A stretch of DNA of 64,000 bases from Apoderus coryli (GCA_911728435.2 OU452198.1:36795902-36859901), one strand, 5' to 3'; numbered from the stretch's first letter, positions 20,560 to 31,267 are shown. Translations and numbers: made by a program. Notes: generated by a model not told the origin, from the sequence alone.

Positions 20560-21475
20560 AAGAATCGTTTTGAATTAGCCGAGCTTGCAGATATGCATCT
20601 CTTGTATGGAGGCGCGCGCGGTAATTCTTTGTTAGCACAACGGTTGTACGGGCAGCGGTTCCCAAATCGTGAATTACCAAACCATAAGATTTTTGTCAAA
20701 ATTAATCAAAATCTACGGGAGACCGGCTCATTCGTGGTACTTAAGTATTGCAGAATTGGCAACTTTCTGTGTCTTTTTCTAGCGCATTTCTGTTTTACAG
20801 TCAATCTAAGAGGCTTTGTTATCTTTGCAGCCTATTCGAGAATTTGCAAGGCAGTGTCCGATGAGAGATGCCGTTGAGGATGAAGTCATGGCACGCATTC
20901 AGAATGAGCCCAACTCTAGCACTCGTCAGATTGCGTCGCGACTTGATTGCAGTAAAAATACTGTCCATCGAGTATTGAAAATCTGCATCCATTTCAACTT
21001 CAAAAGGTGCAGCATCTACTGCCTGCCGACGCTTCTCGGCGGCTCGAGTTCTGCAAGTGGTTGCTCTGTCAAGCGGATGAAAACGCTGATTTTTTAGTAT
21101 AATCTTCACGAGCGATGAAAGAGGATTTTCGCGCGAGGGGACATTCAATCCTCGTAATAACCACGAGTGGATCGAACAAAATCCGCATGCTACGCACATC
21201 AGAGGATATCAGCAGAAGTTTGGTGTTAATGTTTGGGCAGGTTTTCTGGGCGACCATTTGATTGGGCCGTACGTTCTACCTGATCACCTAAACGGGGGAA
21301 TAGCTATCTAGTTTTTTTGCGAGATATTCTGCCCGAGCCCGAGCCCGAGCTGGAAGATGTACCCCTCCAGTTGCGAAGAGAGGCCTGGTCCCAACACGAT
21401 GGTTGTCCAGCGCATTTTGCGCGCACCGAGAGAGGTTACCTCGGAGAGAGATACGAAAAAATATCAAGTGACGAA
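20560..21475 (+). pseudogene. Tc1/mariner-like transposase, truncated
   Basis: The transposase of the long-TIR element. The N-terminus reads ADMHLLYGGARGNSLLAQRL then YGQRFPNRELPNHKIFVKIN and LRETGSF, the first helix-turn-helix of this family. About 100 bases (20734-20830), starting GTGG and ending TTTGCAG, do not code and may be an intron or decayed linker. The frame resumes with MRDAVEDEVMARI and SSTRQIASRLDCSKNTVHRV (second helix-turn-helix). After frameshifts come TRGYQQKFGVNVWAGFLGDH-like sequence and WSQHDGCPAHFA with the second catalytic Asp. The reading frame then meets the right inverted repeat near 21446, so the C-terminal third with the SPDLTPLD catalytic Asp is missing. It is non-functional. 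Confidence 0.8.
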
Positions 21476-21833
21476 AAAGTTGTATTTTTAACTCAGCTTT
21501 CTAAAAAAATATAAAATTTTCAAAAAAAGTCAGTAGCGTACATTTTTTTGTCATTTTTATTCGTGACACTGTCCCCCGGGGCGCCACTGGAAGTCATAAT
21601 TAACATTTAATTAGTGCTAACTGAGCGCCTTTTTAAGCTTACATCACCAGCGAATTTTAAGAAAATCTGTTAACGTGTCTTTGAGATATTGATAAAAAAA
21701 GGTTTTTTTGAAAAAAACTTTGACACCCTTTTGAAAACCATGCACTTCCGGACATCAGTCTCTTATCTCAAACTGCTTGTCTATGGTTCCTCAATATGCC
21801 CCAGAAGTTTTTCAAATTGAGAGAGGACACCCT
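21446..21833 (+). repeat. right terminal inverted repeat of the long-TIR transposon
   Basis: Inverted partner of 13230-13622. It ends GAGAGGACACCCT next to a TATATATA run, so the TA target duplication cannot be fixed to the base. Confidence 0.88.
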
Positions 21834-21879
21834 ATATATATTTGATTTTGAAAAAGCATAAACATTCATCCATAGCATT

Positions 21880-22275
21880 TATCAGTAATAATGAAATACA
21901 CAACTATCGGACTAGATATGACAATCATATTCATCAAACAGCGATACACTCGGAGTTTGGTGCAAGATCTGTAATACATAATGGTGTTAAGATTTTACCT
22001 TAACTTGCCCTACTCGCTTAGAAATATAATAAATGTAAATGTAAAATTCAAATTAGATTTAAAGAAATTTGTACTAATTGATTTTCTCGGGACTTGTAGT
22101 TCCTGCTCAGTACTCATGATTAATTTATAATTTATTATTCTTGTGTGTATGTAATATGCGTTCGAAATTTCTTCTTCTTAATGTGTGTAAGTTACTATAA
22201 GTTTAAATTTAACTTTAATTTTAAATATTATAAGATCTTTGTATCTTCTTGGAGTTAATAAACAAATTATTGAAA
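21880..22275 (+). mobile_element. LINE 3'-terminal fragment
   Basis: The first 150 bases translate, in one main frame, as a decayed LINE C-terminus (HNYRTRYDNHIHQ, then GARSVIHNGVKILP). This is the H-N-Y-x-T-R element followed by a G-x-x-W/x-N-x-L-P element that ends many CR1/Jockey-type reverse transcriptases. A 3' UTR follows and ends near GAGTTAATAAACAAATTATT. It is only the extreme 3' end of an element. Confidence 0.55.
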
Positions 22276-22280
22276 AAAAA

Positions 22281-22445
22281 ATTGTAGTCCAAAGTACCGC
22301 ACTCTTTGATGCAAAGTTATCAGTTTTTGGAGCAAAATACAGTTGTAGTAAAAATATATTCGAAAATATTATGTAAAATCATGCTGCTTCGATACGTAGA
22401 AAATAAAATATAATATAGGGTCTGGTCACAATTTTCGAAAATATG
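22281..22445 (-). repeat. MITE-like repeat, inverted partner of 12549-12695
   Basis: The reverse complement begins TTTTCGAAAATTGTGACCAG, then ACCCTATATT, and continues in parallel with the copy at 12549. The middle block is inverted relative to that copy. Confidence 0.55.
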
Positions 22446-23460
22446 ATTAACTAAAACTTAAATCTCGATAGAAAATGCAAAAGCAAACAATTTTCTCAAA
22501 TAATTTTTTTCAAAATTTTAGTAAATAAAGGCACTTTTTGAGTTTTGTAATAAAAAATGTCAAATTTGACAGGTTAAACGAGTCGCGCTATACTTCATTT
22601 TTGCTTTTCAGATAATCAAAAACTAACTGCGTCATTAAAGCATTTGAGGCCGACTTTTTTGCTGACATGGTAGGGTGACCCTTTTTAATAACATTAATAA
22701 TTTTTAAATTTCTTTAAAACCAATATCACTTTTGTATTAAAATTTGGTTTCTAAATCAGTAGTTTTCTGAGAAAAGATACTGTCCAGTAATAAAGTGGCC
22801 ACCCTGTACAGTAGTAGTACAAAATTAAATGAGAACGACCAATTTCTTTCCCTCACATCGACAAAATCAATTTTCGCTTCCTTAATTTTTTTCATTAAAA
22901 CTAAATAATAACACAAAGCGTGATCATACTCAATCATAAAATTTTTCCCACGATATATTTAAGTTAAACAAGTTTTCTTATTACAGAAACATATTGTAGT
23001 ACCCACTCGTTCAAGTAACTATCAACCCTAAGATAGACACTATTACATTTACCTATATACACTGACCAGTGGTCATTCCCGAAAACACAACTAGATAAAC
23101 TGGAATTTTTTTAAATTAAATCGTGAGAATTTCGTATTTTATTTAAATTCTTAAATAAAGGTAACTCGTAAAACTTGTTTCAAAGAAATAGAAAATTCTT
23201 GTGCTTGGTTTAAAAAAAATACTGAGTTTCAGTTTCGATTCAACTCACGTTTTCTAGGCATTTCGATCGGGATACAACTTTTAGTGAATAATTAATAAAA
23301 ATATTCCAATAATCAATATGGCATGATAATACATGTGTGGCCTATTCAAAGTACTCGGGAACTACAAAAGGTATGTTTCTGAAACTCTGCCTGTATTTTT
23401 GTTTTATTATCTTTGTTCAGTTTCAAAAAAATTCCACTTAAATCACTCAACTAAAAAAAA
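22446..23460. other. unassigned A+T-rich DNA
   Basis: No gene or clear element. A GACCAGTGGTCA palindrome at about 23062-23076 is shared with the repeat family at 45.9-56.4 kb, but the flanks match poorly. Confidence 0.35.
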
Positions 23461-23506
23461 TAAAGTCTATAGTCCACAAAATTTATTTCATAATTGCCAA
23501 ATATTT

Positions 23507-23554
23507 TTAACCAGATATGTTTCGAGGTTTTAAAACCTCACCATCAGTGGCTTA
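23507..23554 (-). ncRNA. hammerhead-like motif, family A, degenerate core
   Basis: On the minus strand: TAAGCCA, CTGATGG (last A of CTGATGA changed to G), one extra T, stem II GAGGTT/AACCTC with a TTAA loop, GAAAC, ATATC, TGGTTAA. Stem I pairs over its first five positions (one G-U). Stem II differs in sequence from the copy at 2377 but is perfectly paired. The lost A9 makes activity unlikely. Confidence 0.5.
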
Positions 23555-23799
23555 GCAGACAAAATCTTATAATGATAATAAGCAATTAGTTTATTACAAT
23601 TAAAATATTTCAAACTTTCTGAAAGAGTAACATAATTTATGGATAAAGTTACATTAATAACTATTATTGTTGAAGTTCTAATCGAAATGAGTTTCTTTTT
23701 TTTAAATTAAAATTTAGAATTTCTATTTCGAATCGCCTCGGCAACACATTATTGTTGTTAGATGTCAAGTATTGTTTTCAATGCAAAAAGATGCGCGTG

Positions 23800-23960
23800 T
23801 AAATATGAGCTGGAACGTAAACAGCACTCGTATTGGTGTTTCAAGAAGAGCCTAATCCGAGAAAAGTGGTTCGCGATGGACGCAAAACAAACGGTCATGT
23901 GGCAAATGTAACTTTAATAGAGGAACATCAAAAATGGTATGCATAACTATGAGTACATTT
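23800..23960 (+). pseudogene. short mariner transposase relic
   Basis: Roughly 150 bases that parallel the middle of the mariner at 4656-5709. The reading YELERKQHSYWCFKKSLIRE corresponds to the YEPESKQQSTVWVF region there and is followed by a degraded counterpart of its KVVRARSTSKQ and HVATV region. No ends or further domains are visible. It is a small, old fragment. Confidence 0.5.
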
Positions 23961-24049
23961 TAAATTATAACTAAAATATAATTATAATATAAAAACATGT
24001 TCTACGAAGTGAGTTTCAAGCAGATCGAGTTCACTAGTAAATCAAAATA

Positions 24050-24150
24050 TATTTCGATTTGAAAAAATAGTCAATTCTTAACAAATTTTTAGTGACTAAA
24101 AATTTGCAACTGCACTTAAGAATGGACTATTTTTTCAAATTGTCGAATGC
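24050..24150. repeat. short palindrome sharing the tail of the hammerhead-bearing repeat
   Basis: GAAAAAATAGTCAATTCTTA at about 24060 is inverted at about 24117-24137 (TAAGAATGGACTATTTTTTC) around a short spacer. The right arm matches the tail that follows the hammerhead-like motif in the copies at 45.3 and 53.1 kb (AACTCCACTTAAGAATCGAC). Confidence 0.55.
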
Positions 24151-24423
24151 TAGTCAAGCTGAATTAGTCCGAGAATATGAGAGACTTACACTATGAAGAA
24201 AATACGTAAAACTGGACATATACTTCAATTCCAAAATTTTTGTGGAGATTTGAGTTTTACCTATTTGTCACTAGAAAAAATATATTTCGATTTTGCTTGA
24301 ATCACGATGTTGAAAATTACACATTTCGAAAAATCTATGGACAGTCAGTGATTTAAACAATTTGATTATATTTAGTTGTTTATAGTTACAAATTTATTTT
24401 CCTAACTTTATATGTTTTTATCC

Positions 24424-25131
24424 AGAACTCTTGTTTGCGCTTAATTTTTGGGATAACAAAATACGACCGAATCTCTTACACACTGTCCACCATCAAATGG
24501 CTTAATATGGCTAACAGAATAAAGTTACATTCGTTGGTCCTTTTTCACAAAATTATTTTATCTAAAACTCCGCCATATTTGTTTCAAAGGATTACCTACC
24601 GCACTGATGTTCACAATGCGAACGTCCGACGCAAGGACATAATTACTGTTCCGCAGCATCGAACAACCATGTTTCGGACGTCCTTCAGCTATAACTTGGC
24701 CAAGCTATATAATGAAATTGATCCTGATTTTAAAGCCTTCCCTAATGCAATATTTAAGAGACTCCTATACAAAAAATTGTTTGCTGAGCAGGCGATTCTC
24801 ATTGATTCTAGTGCTATGTGATCGTAAATATTTGTGCTTGGGAATCAGTTTGATTATACAATTATAGCCTAAATATTGTGATTATTATTTTCGTAGTTTA
24901 TCTTCTGTGTATGTTTTTATTTAATATTTTTTTTATGTGTATATTAGGTATACTAGGTCCTTGCTGAAAATCAGCTTTGCTGAGCTTGAACCTTTTGGCA
25001 TTTCTCTTTTTTAAATAGGATTGTATGTGTTTTTTAAAATAAGACTGCATATTAACCATTTAGCTTGAATTATTATTTTTTTGTTTTACTGAAATTATGC
25101 CAATAAATTTATTTATTATTATTGTTATTAC
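24424..25131 (+). mobile_element. 5'-truncated LINE with TTA-repeat tail
   Basis: It begins inside the reverse transcriptase C-terminus with an open frame to a stop at 24819-24821 and ends with a 3' UTR closing in CCAATAAATTTATTTATTAT. The translated end (KYDRISYTLSTIKWLNMANR, later PQHRTTMFRTSFSYNLAKLY) is clearly homologous to the copies ending at 10620 and 63554. The coding part is unbroken over about 130 codons, so the insertion is not very old. No catalytic region is included. Confidence 0.8.
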
Positions 25132-25559
25132 ATTTTCTGATATTGACATAAGAATTAAAGAATATAATATAGGTACCAACTTAGTTATATAAAGATTATA
25201 TTTTAGAGGACAATTATTTAATATTTCTAATATTATTATAATTATTGTTAGTTGATTTTATTAATTGAGAAAAGTATCTAAATATGCCATTAAATTTCTA
25301 AACGATTGTTAGAAACGCGGCCATGATTTTGTGGGTGTTTTATCTTTTGCGAGGGTGATATTCATTGTGGGTGAAACTTACCCTATATTATATTGGGTAA
25401 TTATTTAGCTAAATCCAATATGGTTGTGCGATCGGGCTATTTAAATGTACAAAAACCTTATTTAAATAGTTTCGAAAAAAAAAATAATTACAATAAAAAT
25501 ATAAATTTGACCTAGTGCTTCGTCACTTACATTATTATAACACTAATAAAAGAAAAGTA
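25132..25559. other. unassigned A+T-rich DNA
   Basis: Low-complexity A+T-rich sequence with no recognised gene, RNA or repeat boundary. Confidence 0.4.
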
Positions 25560-25790
25560 GCTTATATTGATTTTTGCAAACAAGCCAAGAACACAAAATT
25601 TCCTACCAGTGATGAAAAAAAAAGACAAATCACCGCCAAATAAATTGTAATAGAAAATCGTCAATCGTTATTTTTTAGCCAGACATGATTTGAGACTAGG
25701 CCAGGCTGATCATCAGTGGCAAACAATTAAAAATTTGAGAAAACTTTATGCATTATTTTTATTATGATAGTTCGAAGATTCTAGAGTCTG
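25560..25790 (-). repeat. hammerhead-bearing dispersed repeat, copy 2
   Basis: About 190 bases align with 53090-53270 on the same strand. Both contain AATAATGCA, AAAGTTTTCTCAAATTTTTA, the hammerhead-like motif and ATTTATTTGG in that order on the minus strand. Confidence 0.6.
25674..25723 (-). ncRNA. hammerhead-like motif, family A, with GTC cleavage triplet
   Basis: On the minus strand: TTTGCCA, intact CTGATGA (25710-25716), extra T, CAGCCTGGCCTAGTCTC (stem II now imperfect), AAAT where GAAA is expected, CATGTC, then TGGCTAA. Stem I pairs as GCCA/TGGC. The cleavage triplet GTC is the canonical one. Loss of the invariant G argues against activity. Confidence 0.5.
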
Positions 25791-27240
25791 GAAATACATT
25801 AAATGATTATTTAGATGCATGTAGATGAACTAAATGTAATTAATATTTTTAAAATACTTCAAATTAAAAAATGATATTATATTTTATTATACAAAATTTT
25901 TCTTTTTATCATTGCCATTATAGGAATGTTCTTGAAAACTAAATTAACTTTCTTTTAGTTTTTCTATAACTGTCTTTAGTTTGTACACAAATTATCAATT
26001 AGGCTGGTTGGTTATAGGCCAGTCAGAAAAATCAATTTTAGTCTGCTGTCCACGTTTAATGGTGACTTTTGATATATGAGCGTACGAGTATAAAATGTTG
26101 GATTATTTTGCTATATTGCAAAATTCAAACAATTAAAATCGATATTATAAAAAAAGACAATTAGAAAATAAAGCGTAAAGAAAACAATAAAATAAAAACA
26201 CAACAAACATGAAAGAAATAATTGAAAAGAATTAAACTACTGACAGTTTTTCTCAAAAACTCGGGTGAAAATTTTTGCGTTTCGTTCCGAAAATAACGAA
26301 GGACATACATTCAAATGTAGTTTTTTGAACTAATAACTGACATGTTTGTTTAAGAAGCAATTTTCATTACTTAATCAAAGCAGAATCAATTTTAATTATT
26401 TCATGATATTATTTTTTTCTGATATCATTAGAAAATAGTGACATTCTAGGAGCAGTAGACCAAATTGAAGTGAAACTCGCCCAATCAAAAATAAACGCCT
26501 TTATTATTATTATTTGAACTACTGAATATTTCTGTCGCTGAATTATAAAAGAATATGCAGTCATCAAATGAATGTCTAAGAACATTGTTGTCTGTAAGTT
26601 AACTCTAAATTGCTTCTAAACTTACAAGTTTATCAAGAGAAATATTTCATAGTGAATTAGAGACACAATGCCACAGGAGAGGGACTTATACCAATTAGAA
26701 TCTAAGAAACATCGCACTGTCAACTCCCAGTTTCTACTCGTTCTATATAGGTATACAGAACTTAAGTTATATATACGTGACGTATTCTCAAAGGTATTAA
26801 TCTAAGTTGGCGTGTAAATTCAACTCCTTCACTCGTTGCTATACTATGTATGTGTGTGTATTATATGCGCGACTCTAGATTACTGGAGTTTAATATATTC
26901 TAAAACTTCCAACGTCTTCGCTTGAATAATCAGCCAAAGGAAAGGAATAAGTATGATGGTGGGTTTATTATACATATATACAGGATATTTCATAATGCTC
27001 TACACTTAAAATTCATATCGATAATTCATGTACTTGGCAATCTCAAATAAAATGATGCAAATACCAATAAAGATTGTAAAACTGATTCAAAGCAAATCTA
27101 CGCAACCATTTAATCAAAATCGGCCTTACCTGAACATTATTAAAAATATCAGAAAACTTATTCCGAATCTGAACCTATTCAAATATCTTTTTGTTTAATT
27201 TTTCTTCTTAAACCCCTTTGGTGAATTTTAAAATTTATTA
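25791..27240. other. unassigned DNA; possible LINE tail at 26450-26513
   Basis: AATCAAAAATAAACGCCTTT followed by four ATT repeats (26486-26513) resembles the TTA-repeat termini of the LINEs here and may be a very short 3' fragment on the plus strand. The segment 26785-26826 (ATTCTCAAAGGTATTAATCT, then AAGTTGGCGTG) is inverted at about 28445-28484. The rest of 26640-26960 is mixed-composition sequence without an assignment. Confidence 0.35.
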
Positions 27241-27281
27241 TATTTTCTTGTGTACGTCTCACGTAAGTATATGTTTTAAGA

Positions 27282-27331
27282 TACCTGAAGAAGGCAAAAT
27301 GTAAAAAAAAATTGCCGAAACGCACGTCGTA
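27282..27331 (+). ncRNA. hammerhead-like motif, family B, intact core
   Basis: TAC (27282-27284) pairs with GTA (27329-27331) as a short stem I. CTGAAGA is at 27285-27291, with one extra A at 27292. Stem II is GGCAA/TTGCC (27293-27297 with 27312-27316). GAAA is at 27317-27320. Stem III is ACG/CGT around CA. The cleavage triplet GTC ends at 27328. All invariant core bases are present. As in family A there is one surplus nucleotide before stem II, so the fold is hammerhead-like rather than canonical. Confidence 0.5.
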
Positions 27332-27639
27332 ATATTAGAAAAATAGTACAAAATAAATGACAAAATATTGAAAAAATATAAAATGTACGAATAATTATAG
27401 TAAATAGTATATAATTTATGAACCCAAAAACCCAAAGAAAATAAAGTAGTGACAAAATATTGAAAAAATATAAAATATACAAATAATTATACACCCACCG
27501 GCCACTAAAAACTGGCCGCAATTTCAAAGTTGGCTTCCTCGCGAAGCGCTTATTTGATTTTGATGATTTTTTTTTGTAAATCGTAGACTGATTTTTCAGT
27601 AACACTATATCAGAAATGTTTATTCAGATTTGAATTTGA

Positions 27640-28145
27640 GCATATACGGGGTGCAAAAATGAGAAGAAGTTTCTGTCCCGAAATTTATTTGGAACACCCT
27701 GTGGAGCGCAAATGCTATAGCCGCTATTGTCAACTAGAATCACATTGAACGCAGATCTTCTCTGAGCATTTTGTTTTTTTAATCACGACATTATCTCTAT
27801 TTTGATGGAGATACACTGTTTCAAAGTGAACGCTGAAAAAACACAACCAATTAACACAAAAAGGTAAGTTTAATCAGAACACTATCAAAAACATAAACAT
27901 TTAAAAAAGGTGGCCTCCTCGCTCCAAAATGACTTTATTTAGTCGATTTGGCATTGAATCAATAAGGTTTGTTACAAATTCTTGTAGATCAAATCAAAGT
28001 ACAACTCGCAGATCATGTAGGCTGTCGGGTAAAGCAGGACGACGATGAATGCGTCTTTGAAGTTGGTCCCAGAGATGCTCAATTGGATTGGATTGGATTG
28101 GATCCTCTGCGACAAATTTGATTGACTCTGGCGCAGATTTCACTA
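27640..28145 (-). mobile_element. Tc1-like transposon fragment
   Basis: A transposase relic on the minus strand between about 28140 and 27906. Read in one main frame it gives LEHLWDQLQRRIHRRPALPD, one stop, then FDLQEFVTNLIDSMPNRLNK and ILERGGHLF. LEHLWDQL contains the third catalytic Glu of Tc1-type (DD34E) transposases, and RGGH is their usual C-terminus. The left boundary may be the ACGGGGTGCAAAAATG stretch near 27646, but no inverted partner is found, so the element is truncated at its 5' side. Confidence 0.7.
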
Positions 28146-28300
28146 GTTTAGAGAGGCATGGGGCATAAAAGTTCGCAACTGTTGCTGAAGGTTACATTGA
28201 AGAATCTCTTAATAATAAAATTGAAGTAGCTAATATGATTTTTAAAACGAAAAGTGAAAAATATGTTGTTCTGTGCATTCTAAAAATACCTAACCATAAT
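28146..28300 (+). repeat. old dispersed repeat, related to 6190-6330
   Basis: Parallel to 6190-6330 with many substitutions. It abuts the Tc1-like fragment. A short ATTGG microsatellite lies just before, at 28080-28101. Confidence 0.45.
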
Positions 28301-29500
28301 AATAAAGTATTTTGTTGAGCAGACGTGTTTTATTTTTCAGAAAAAAAAAATATTTAATTAAAACATATTCATTATAATAAAACTCATTACTATACAGAAA
28401 CTTCCAACTTACTATTCCCATATACATTTTGGAGTAATAGAAGTAGAATTTCCACGCCAACTTAGATTAATACCTTTGAGAATTTCGAATTTACGAAGCA
28501 GACTCATTATTTATGCTCGGCAGCGTCTCGAGATGTGTAATTTGGCCTTACTTCTGGGAAGATTAAGGCTGCTAGATAGAAAAGGTATATTCAAAGGAAC
28601 AGGAAACGCGCACACATTCGCATTCGTATAATATACGTCTCTGTGATGTACCACCCATTGCCGCCGCCGGTTTATAAGGGTTTTCTGTTTATTTTGCCGA
28701 TCTAGAATGAATTAATATGTTTCTTAGAGATGCTACGAGTAGTAGCTAATATCTGGGTTTACAATTGAACTTCTCTAATAAAAAAATACAACTTCTTTTC
28801 TTGATAAGTATATGACTAGGATATTTGTCCAAGAATAGCAATGGTATTGGTCATTTCTGACGGTATAATACAGTAACTTTAAAAGGATTGTACACAAAAA
28901 TATAGGATTCTTCTTGAATATTATATTTTAAATTAAGGAGATGCTCTGTGAACAATTTGCAGATGACTGTTTGAATAAACTGTACATATTTTATACAGAA
29001 TTTACAGGTTTGGGTCGGATAGTTTCGAAAATTTGCCCAGGTCAATCCAATCTATCAATCTAAATTATTTTGATATTTATGCAACATGCAGGTTACTTCG
29101 GAAGTTGATATCAACTTGGTTATTGCAAATAGAACACTTTATAAATAATTCTCTGAGTTGAAGCCTTTTCTTCGCTTTACCTATATCAGATTATGAATAA
29201 CGAATTTTTATTTAATTTTTTGACCCTAAACAGGTCCTTCCAAATCAAAGCAAGTTTCTTGCAAAATTCGATTATTTCGATATATTTTAATTAGGTAAAC
29301 AAAGAGCCTTGAAAGGTCACGAAATATTAAATTTATAGTTATTGTGAAATTTAGTGCTTATTGGAGAAAATGTCTAGAAAATAATTATTACTTAATTGAA
29401 GTTTTAATAAACAATTGGAAATTGCACAAAATTTAGAAAGAACATGCAAATGGTTAAACAATGATAAAAATAATAAACATAAAACATCTTAAAAACGTTA
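28301..29500. other. unassigned; mixed-composition island at 28420-28760
   Basis: No coding region recognised. The stretch 28600-28700 (cattgccgccgccggtttat) is G+C-richer than average and not obviously repetitive within the window. The small open frame at 28851-29045 on the minus strand has no domain. Confidence 0.3.
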
Positions 29501-29519
29501 ACAATATTTAGATAAAAAT

Positions 29520-29980
29520 AAATAAATAATTTACATATCTCTAAAAATCAAACACTCATACATATGCACATATATATTGACAAAATTATTACTTACACCT
29601 AAAAAATTACACATACAAATAATACATAAAGACAACTACTATTGTATAAAAGCAAGAAATTACTGGTATGCTATAAAATGCTTTATCGATTAAAAAGGTT
29701 TTTGGTTTATTTTTAAATTTGATTTCAGACTGGCATTTCCCTATGTAAGCAGGGAGCATATTGAAATAGCTATAACCCGAATACATTGGTGATTTTTTAA
29801 ACTTAATGAAATGTATCCTGATGTACAACCAGCGTTAAAGTAGCTTAAAACATGTATTGCTATTATCTGAAGGCATAGGATTCGGCAATATCCTATCGCT
29901 CTCAATTCTGACCCAATATGAAATTAATTTGTAATTGTGCCAACTTTCTCTTGTTCATTTGATTCTAATTTAGGACACAT
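29520..29980 (-). pseudogene. LINE C-terminal fragment, tentative
   Basis: A 73-codon minus-strand frame (29828-29607) reads FKKSPMYSGYSYFNMLPAYI, then FKNKPKTFLIDKAFYSIPV. The sequence of SP-x-Y-x-G, FN-x-LP and F-x-x-K-x-K-x-FL-x-x-KAFYS is the familiar ending of several insect LINE reverse transcriptases. An A+T-rich 3' UTR would follow toward 29520, ending near AATAAATAAATAATTTACAT. No upstream palm domain is seen. A moderate call from motif order alone. Confidence 0.4.
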
Positions 29981-30850
29981 TTCATAGAATTTTCTGTATG
30001 TTCCTTCTATAATTTTGTCACATTGCCCATAAATAATAAATATAAATTATTTTATTCAATTTTAATTATTTACAAGAGACTTTTGTTACTAATTAATTAT
30101 AATTTTAATGTTTCGTGCAATTTAGTAACGTTTCGTGGCTACCAAATTATAAACTTTCTATTTCAGGAACTATTTAGGGATAGGAATATGGCATATCAAT
30201 CGAAAGCGAATTTGATTATTTCTCAAAATATTTGATATTATATAATGTCCTGCATCCAATGACTAGTAGTCTACAGTCTTGTATATCCACAAGTCCACAA
30301 GTGGCACAAATAACTCAAAACAATAGACTGATCCCATCTGGATTGACCTGAGTAATAACTCAAATTTGTTAAGCATAAATATATGCTATAGTTTTATCAA
30401 AACTTCTATTGTACCGTCGACCAAAAACCACTCCATTATTAGTTCAATATAATTTAAAAATTAAATACAGAAATACTTTACTTTAATAATAATTGAAGTA
30501 TTAACATCCTAATAGATAGGTATAGTAGTTAATTATCTAAAATATTTGGTTGCCATTTTATCATATATCTAGATTTTACAACCAGAGTTTCGTAAAATGG
30601 CATTAATACCAACTCAAAACATTTTATGTAGTCCCAGTGGTATATTTCATATTCCGTTTTCCTGCTGTGTAAAGGCAAACACAACTTGCACAGTATTTTT
30701 ATTATTTTAAAACACTAGGTATTGTGAATATCAAGTTGTTGTAAAGTTCACTTGACTGGCATAACATAACATAACATAACATTCAGAGCTTTAAAAATAT
30801 TTTTGTATGAGAAGAAAAATTGTCTTTTGTGATTGCGTGCGAAATATAAT
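29981..30850. other. unassigned A+T-rich DNA with a CATAA microsatellite
   Basis: No gene recognised. CATAA is repeated four times at 30760-30780. A segment at about 30160-30210 (GGGATAGGAATATGGCATAT) resembles 33470-33515 (AGGATAGGAACATGGCACAT) in direct orientation, an old short repeat. Confidence 0.4.
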
Positions 30851-31236
30851 TTTCTGTTTATGAGAAAATATTCATTTGGCATATTTTAATTAAATTAACA
30901 AAAAAATGTAAAGCTTCGTCGCTGTGGACTTTCTATTCAATATTGATGTGCAGAGACTTAAGGACATTTTAAAACGCCAATCAGAGAAGCAAAAACGCTA
31001 AAACTTTCACACCAAAGAAGAAATAAATGTCAACAAAGATAATATTGTATTTGTTGACATTTATTTCTTCTTTGGCGTGAAATTTTTAGCGTTTTTGCTT
31101 CTCTGATTGGCGTTTTAAAATGTCCTTAATTCTCTGCACATCAGTATTGAATTAAAGTGCACAGAGACGAAGCTTTAAATTCTTTAGCTAATTCCATTAA
31201 AATATGCCAAACGAACATTTTCTCTGAAATAGTTTG
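30851..31236. repeat. long inverted repeat (hairpin) with about 190-bp arms
   Basis: The arms meet around a 12-base loop (31038-31049). The inner 82 bases of each arm match with only about three mismatches (AAAACGCCAATCAGAGAAGC and AAATAAATGTCAACAAA among them). The outer part matches less well but continues to TTTGGCATATTTTAAT near 30876 and its complement near 31208. Neither arm codes for protein. It could be a foldback MITE or, if transcribed, a hairpin RNA that could feed the siRNA pathway. No flanking target duplication is evident. Confidence 0.85.
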
Positions 31237-31267
31237 CCTTGCTTTGACATTTACAATATCATCTAAT

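Larger units (their letters stand above)
13230..21833 (+). mobile_element. Tc1/mariner-like transposon with about 390-bp inverted repeats, interrupted by an LTR retrotransposon
   Basis: The two ends are long inverted repeats (13230-13622 and 21446-21833) next to TA dinucleotides. The outermost bases are CAGGGTGTACCCTCTCAATT on the left and, reverse-complemented, AGGGTGTCCTCTCTCAATTT on the right. The body carries a decayed transposase on the plus strand (20560-21475). Without the nested retrotransposon (13769-20488 plus one CATG) the element is about 1.9 kb. The same architecture occurs at 53486-55967 with a related but distinct transposase. The element is older than the retrotransposon inside it: its coding region is broken whereas the LTRs are almost identical. 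Confidence 0.88.

Noticed and set aside
23062..23076. Full fifth copy of repeat family R
   Set aside because: Only the GACCAGTGGTCA palindrome matches; flanks do not align well.
30760..30783. CRISPR-like or satellite repeat
   Set aside because: Only four CATAA units; a simple microsatellite.
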